Source: Bacteroidales bacterium
Lineage (GTDB): Bacteria; Bacteroidota; Bacteroidia; Bacteroidales; VadinHA17
NCBI GenBank assembly: GCA_020353115.1
Contig: CP070687.1
Coordinates: 1,768,398 to 1,774,279, forward strand
Direction of reading: 5' to 3'
Length of the DNA stretch: 5,882 nt
Part shown: in pieces, positions 4,915-5,882 of the stretch
Layout of the letters: each line of letters begins with the position of its first letter
Position numbering within the stretch: position 1 is the first letter of the stretch
The notes under the pieces: generated by a model
What the model saw: the letters and a program-made list of their open reading frames with translations, nothing else
The model's database searches: none
What the model was told of the DNA's origin: nothing
Made by a program: the position numbers and the translations under genes

Positions 4915-5882
4915 TTCAGTAGATTCCTTTTGTAATCCATTCCTCTCTCATTCATCAAATTCTCTATTTCGGGTATTTTTTTCGGAACACTTGCGGAGAG
5001 CACCTCATGTCCGTTTTCGGTGACCAGAACATCATCCTCAATCCTGATTCCCAGTTTTTCTTCATGGATATAGATTCCGGGTTCGATAGTAATAACCATT
5101 CCCGGTTCAAGTACCCCGATATTTAAAATCCGAGCATTAAGAAGGCCTATATGGTGACCAAGGCCGTGGAAATAGTATTTTCTGAATTCACCTTTATCAT
5201 TGATCAGGCCTATTCTCAACATACCTTCTGCCAGTATATCATTGGCTTTTTCAAAAACATCTTCGAAATTCACTCCTGGTGCAATCATTTTAATTGCCTC
5301 TTCGTTTGCTTTCAGGACGATTTCATAAATCTCTTTCTGTCTTGGGCTGTATTTCCCGTTAGCCGGTATGGTCCTTGTTATATCAGCCCAGTACATGCCG
5401 TATTCTGCCCCGATATCTACCACTACTATGTCACCATCTTCCATTTTTCTCGAGTTTTCCATCCAGTGCAGGATAACGGAGTTAATTCCGGAACCAATAA
5501 TACAGGGGAATCCGGTTCCCTGAGCACCATTCAGCCGGAAAACATGGCGGATTATAGCCTGTAACTGGTATTCGTACATTCCCGGTTCAATCGATCGCAT
5601 TGCTTCACGCTGTGCCTCGGCTGTAATATCAACTGCCTTTCGAAGTATATCCAGTTCCGCTTCTGATTTTTTCCGCAGCATCGGTGAAATAATACGGGAA
5701 GGAGACTGGATATTAATTTCCGATCCCTTATCCCTTGCCCGTTTGAAAACCTGTTCATATTTAGTAAGCGGGCCATTGAGGGTGCCAGACCGTTCATAAT
5801 CCATGTATATGACAGAGGGATTTTCCAGCAGTAATGTGCCAAAAAAAGTATCAAATTCGTCATTGGATCTGACCTCTTTGAA
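4911..5882 (-). CDS. M24B metallopeptidase, aminopeptidase P / Xaa-Pro dipeptidase family, 5' end beyond window
   Basis: The C-terminal 323 residues of a pita-bread-fold enzyme that would cleave X-Pro bonds at peptide N-termini using two metal ions. The frame is open to base 5882, so the start is outside the window; the ATG at 5804 is internal. Residues 1 to about 50 are the end of a creatinase-type N-domain (VIYMDYE), and the catalytic domain follows. Numbered from the first visible codon, the five metal ligands are Asp156 and Asp167 (DIGAEYGMYWAD), His243 (HGLGH), Glu267 (TIEPG) and Glu282 (IRIEDD). His139 (ILHWMEN) matches E. coli PepP His243 and Arg280 matches Arg404. The DVHD motif that normally follows the ligand histidine, with catalytic His361 in PepP, is absent: the segment reads HHIGLLNARI and the loop is about five residues shorter than in E. 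coli. PepP numbering is from memory. Whether it is an aminopeptidase P or a prolidase cannot be settled without the N-terminus. Confidence 0.92.
   Translation of the reverse strand, partial: FKEVRSNDEFDTFFGTLLLENPSVIYMDYERSGTLNGPLTKYEQVFKRARDKGSEINIQSPSRIISPMLRKKSEAELDILRKAVDITAEAQREAMRSIEPGMYEYQLQAIIRHVFRLNGAQGTGFPCIIGSGINSVILHWMENSRKMEDGDIVVVDIGAEYGMYWADITRTIPANGKYSPRQKEIYEIVLKANEEAIKMIAPGVNFEDVFEKANDILAEGMLRIGLINDKGEFRKYYFHGLGHHIGLLNARILNIGVLEPGMVITIEPGIYIHEEKLGIRIEDDVLVTENGHEVLSASVPKKIPEIENLMNERGMDYKRNLLK

Noticed and set aside
4911..5804. Taking the ATG at 5804 as the peptidase start (297 aa).
   Set aside because: The frame continues for 26 more codons to the window edge, and the Met lies inside the N-domain strand VIYMDYE.
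5552..5863. 103-codon minus-strand frame overlapping the M24 peptidase.
   Set aside because: It is a shadow of the peptidase, whose own frame stays open to the window edge and reads as a creatinase-type N-domain there.

Overview
The window carries six protein genes, two of them cut by the window edges, and two intergenic stretches of about 490 and 440 bases. Nothing in it is phylogenetically decisive. The style suits a member of the Bacteroidota: A/T-rich start regions mostly without a Shine-Dalgarno, a TAnnTTTG-type box ahead of the mazG-like gene, moderate GC content, and heptamer repeats between genes. This assignment is an inference of moderate strength. No tRNA, rRNA, CRISPR array, insertion sequence or phage gene was seen.

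Layout. At 1-699 (+) is the C-terminal half of an AdiC/PotE-like APC-superfamily amino-acid transporter. It converges, with only 15 bases between stop codons, on a leftward three-gene cluster. In transcription order the cluster encodes a MazG-fold nucleotide pyrophosphohydrolase close to eukaryotic dCTP pyrophosphatase 1 (2457-2119), an ADP-ribosylglycohydrolase (about 2105-1320) and a MESH1-type HD hydrolase (about 1275-715). The gaps inside the cluster are 13 and 44 bases, so it is probably one operon. All three products hydrolyse nucleotides or nucleotide-derived modifications, and their catalytic residues look intact.

An apparently non-coding stretch (2458-2945) separates this divergent cluster from a rightward SLC13/DASS-type anion symporter (2946-4466). 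The symporter appears to start at TTG behind a GGAAGA ribosome-binding site. After it comes a second non-coding stretch (4467-4910) holding several short arrays with a strict 7-base period. The window ends with a leftward M24B metallopeptidase (aminopeptidase P/prolidase family, 4911 to beyond 5882). Its five metal ligands are present, but the loop that normally carries the conserved DVHD histidine is shortened and altered.

How the genes fit together. The two transporters and the peptidase are ordinary amino-acid, peptide and organic-acid functions. The coherent unit is the mazG / ADP-ribosylglycohydrolase / MESH1 cluster. It could clean up or reverse nucleotide-based stress signals: non-canonical dNTPs, ADP-ribosylation, and ppGpp or NADPH. 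This joint role is inferred from gene order and known family chemistry. No partner such as an ADP-ribosyltransferase or alarmone synthetase is visible here.
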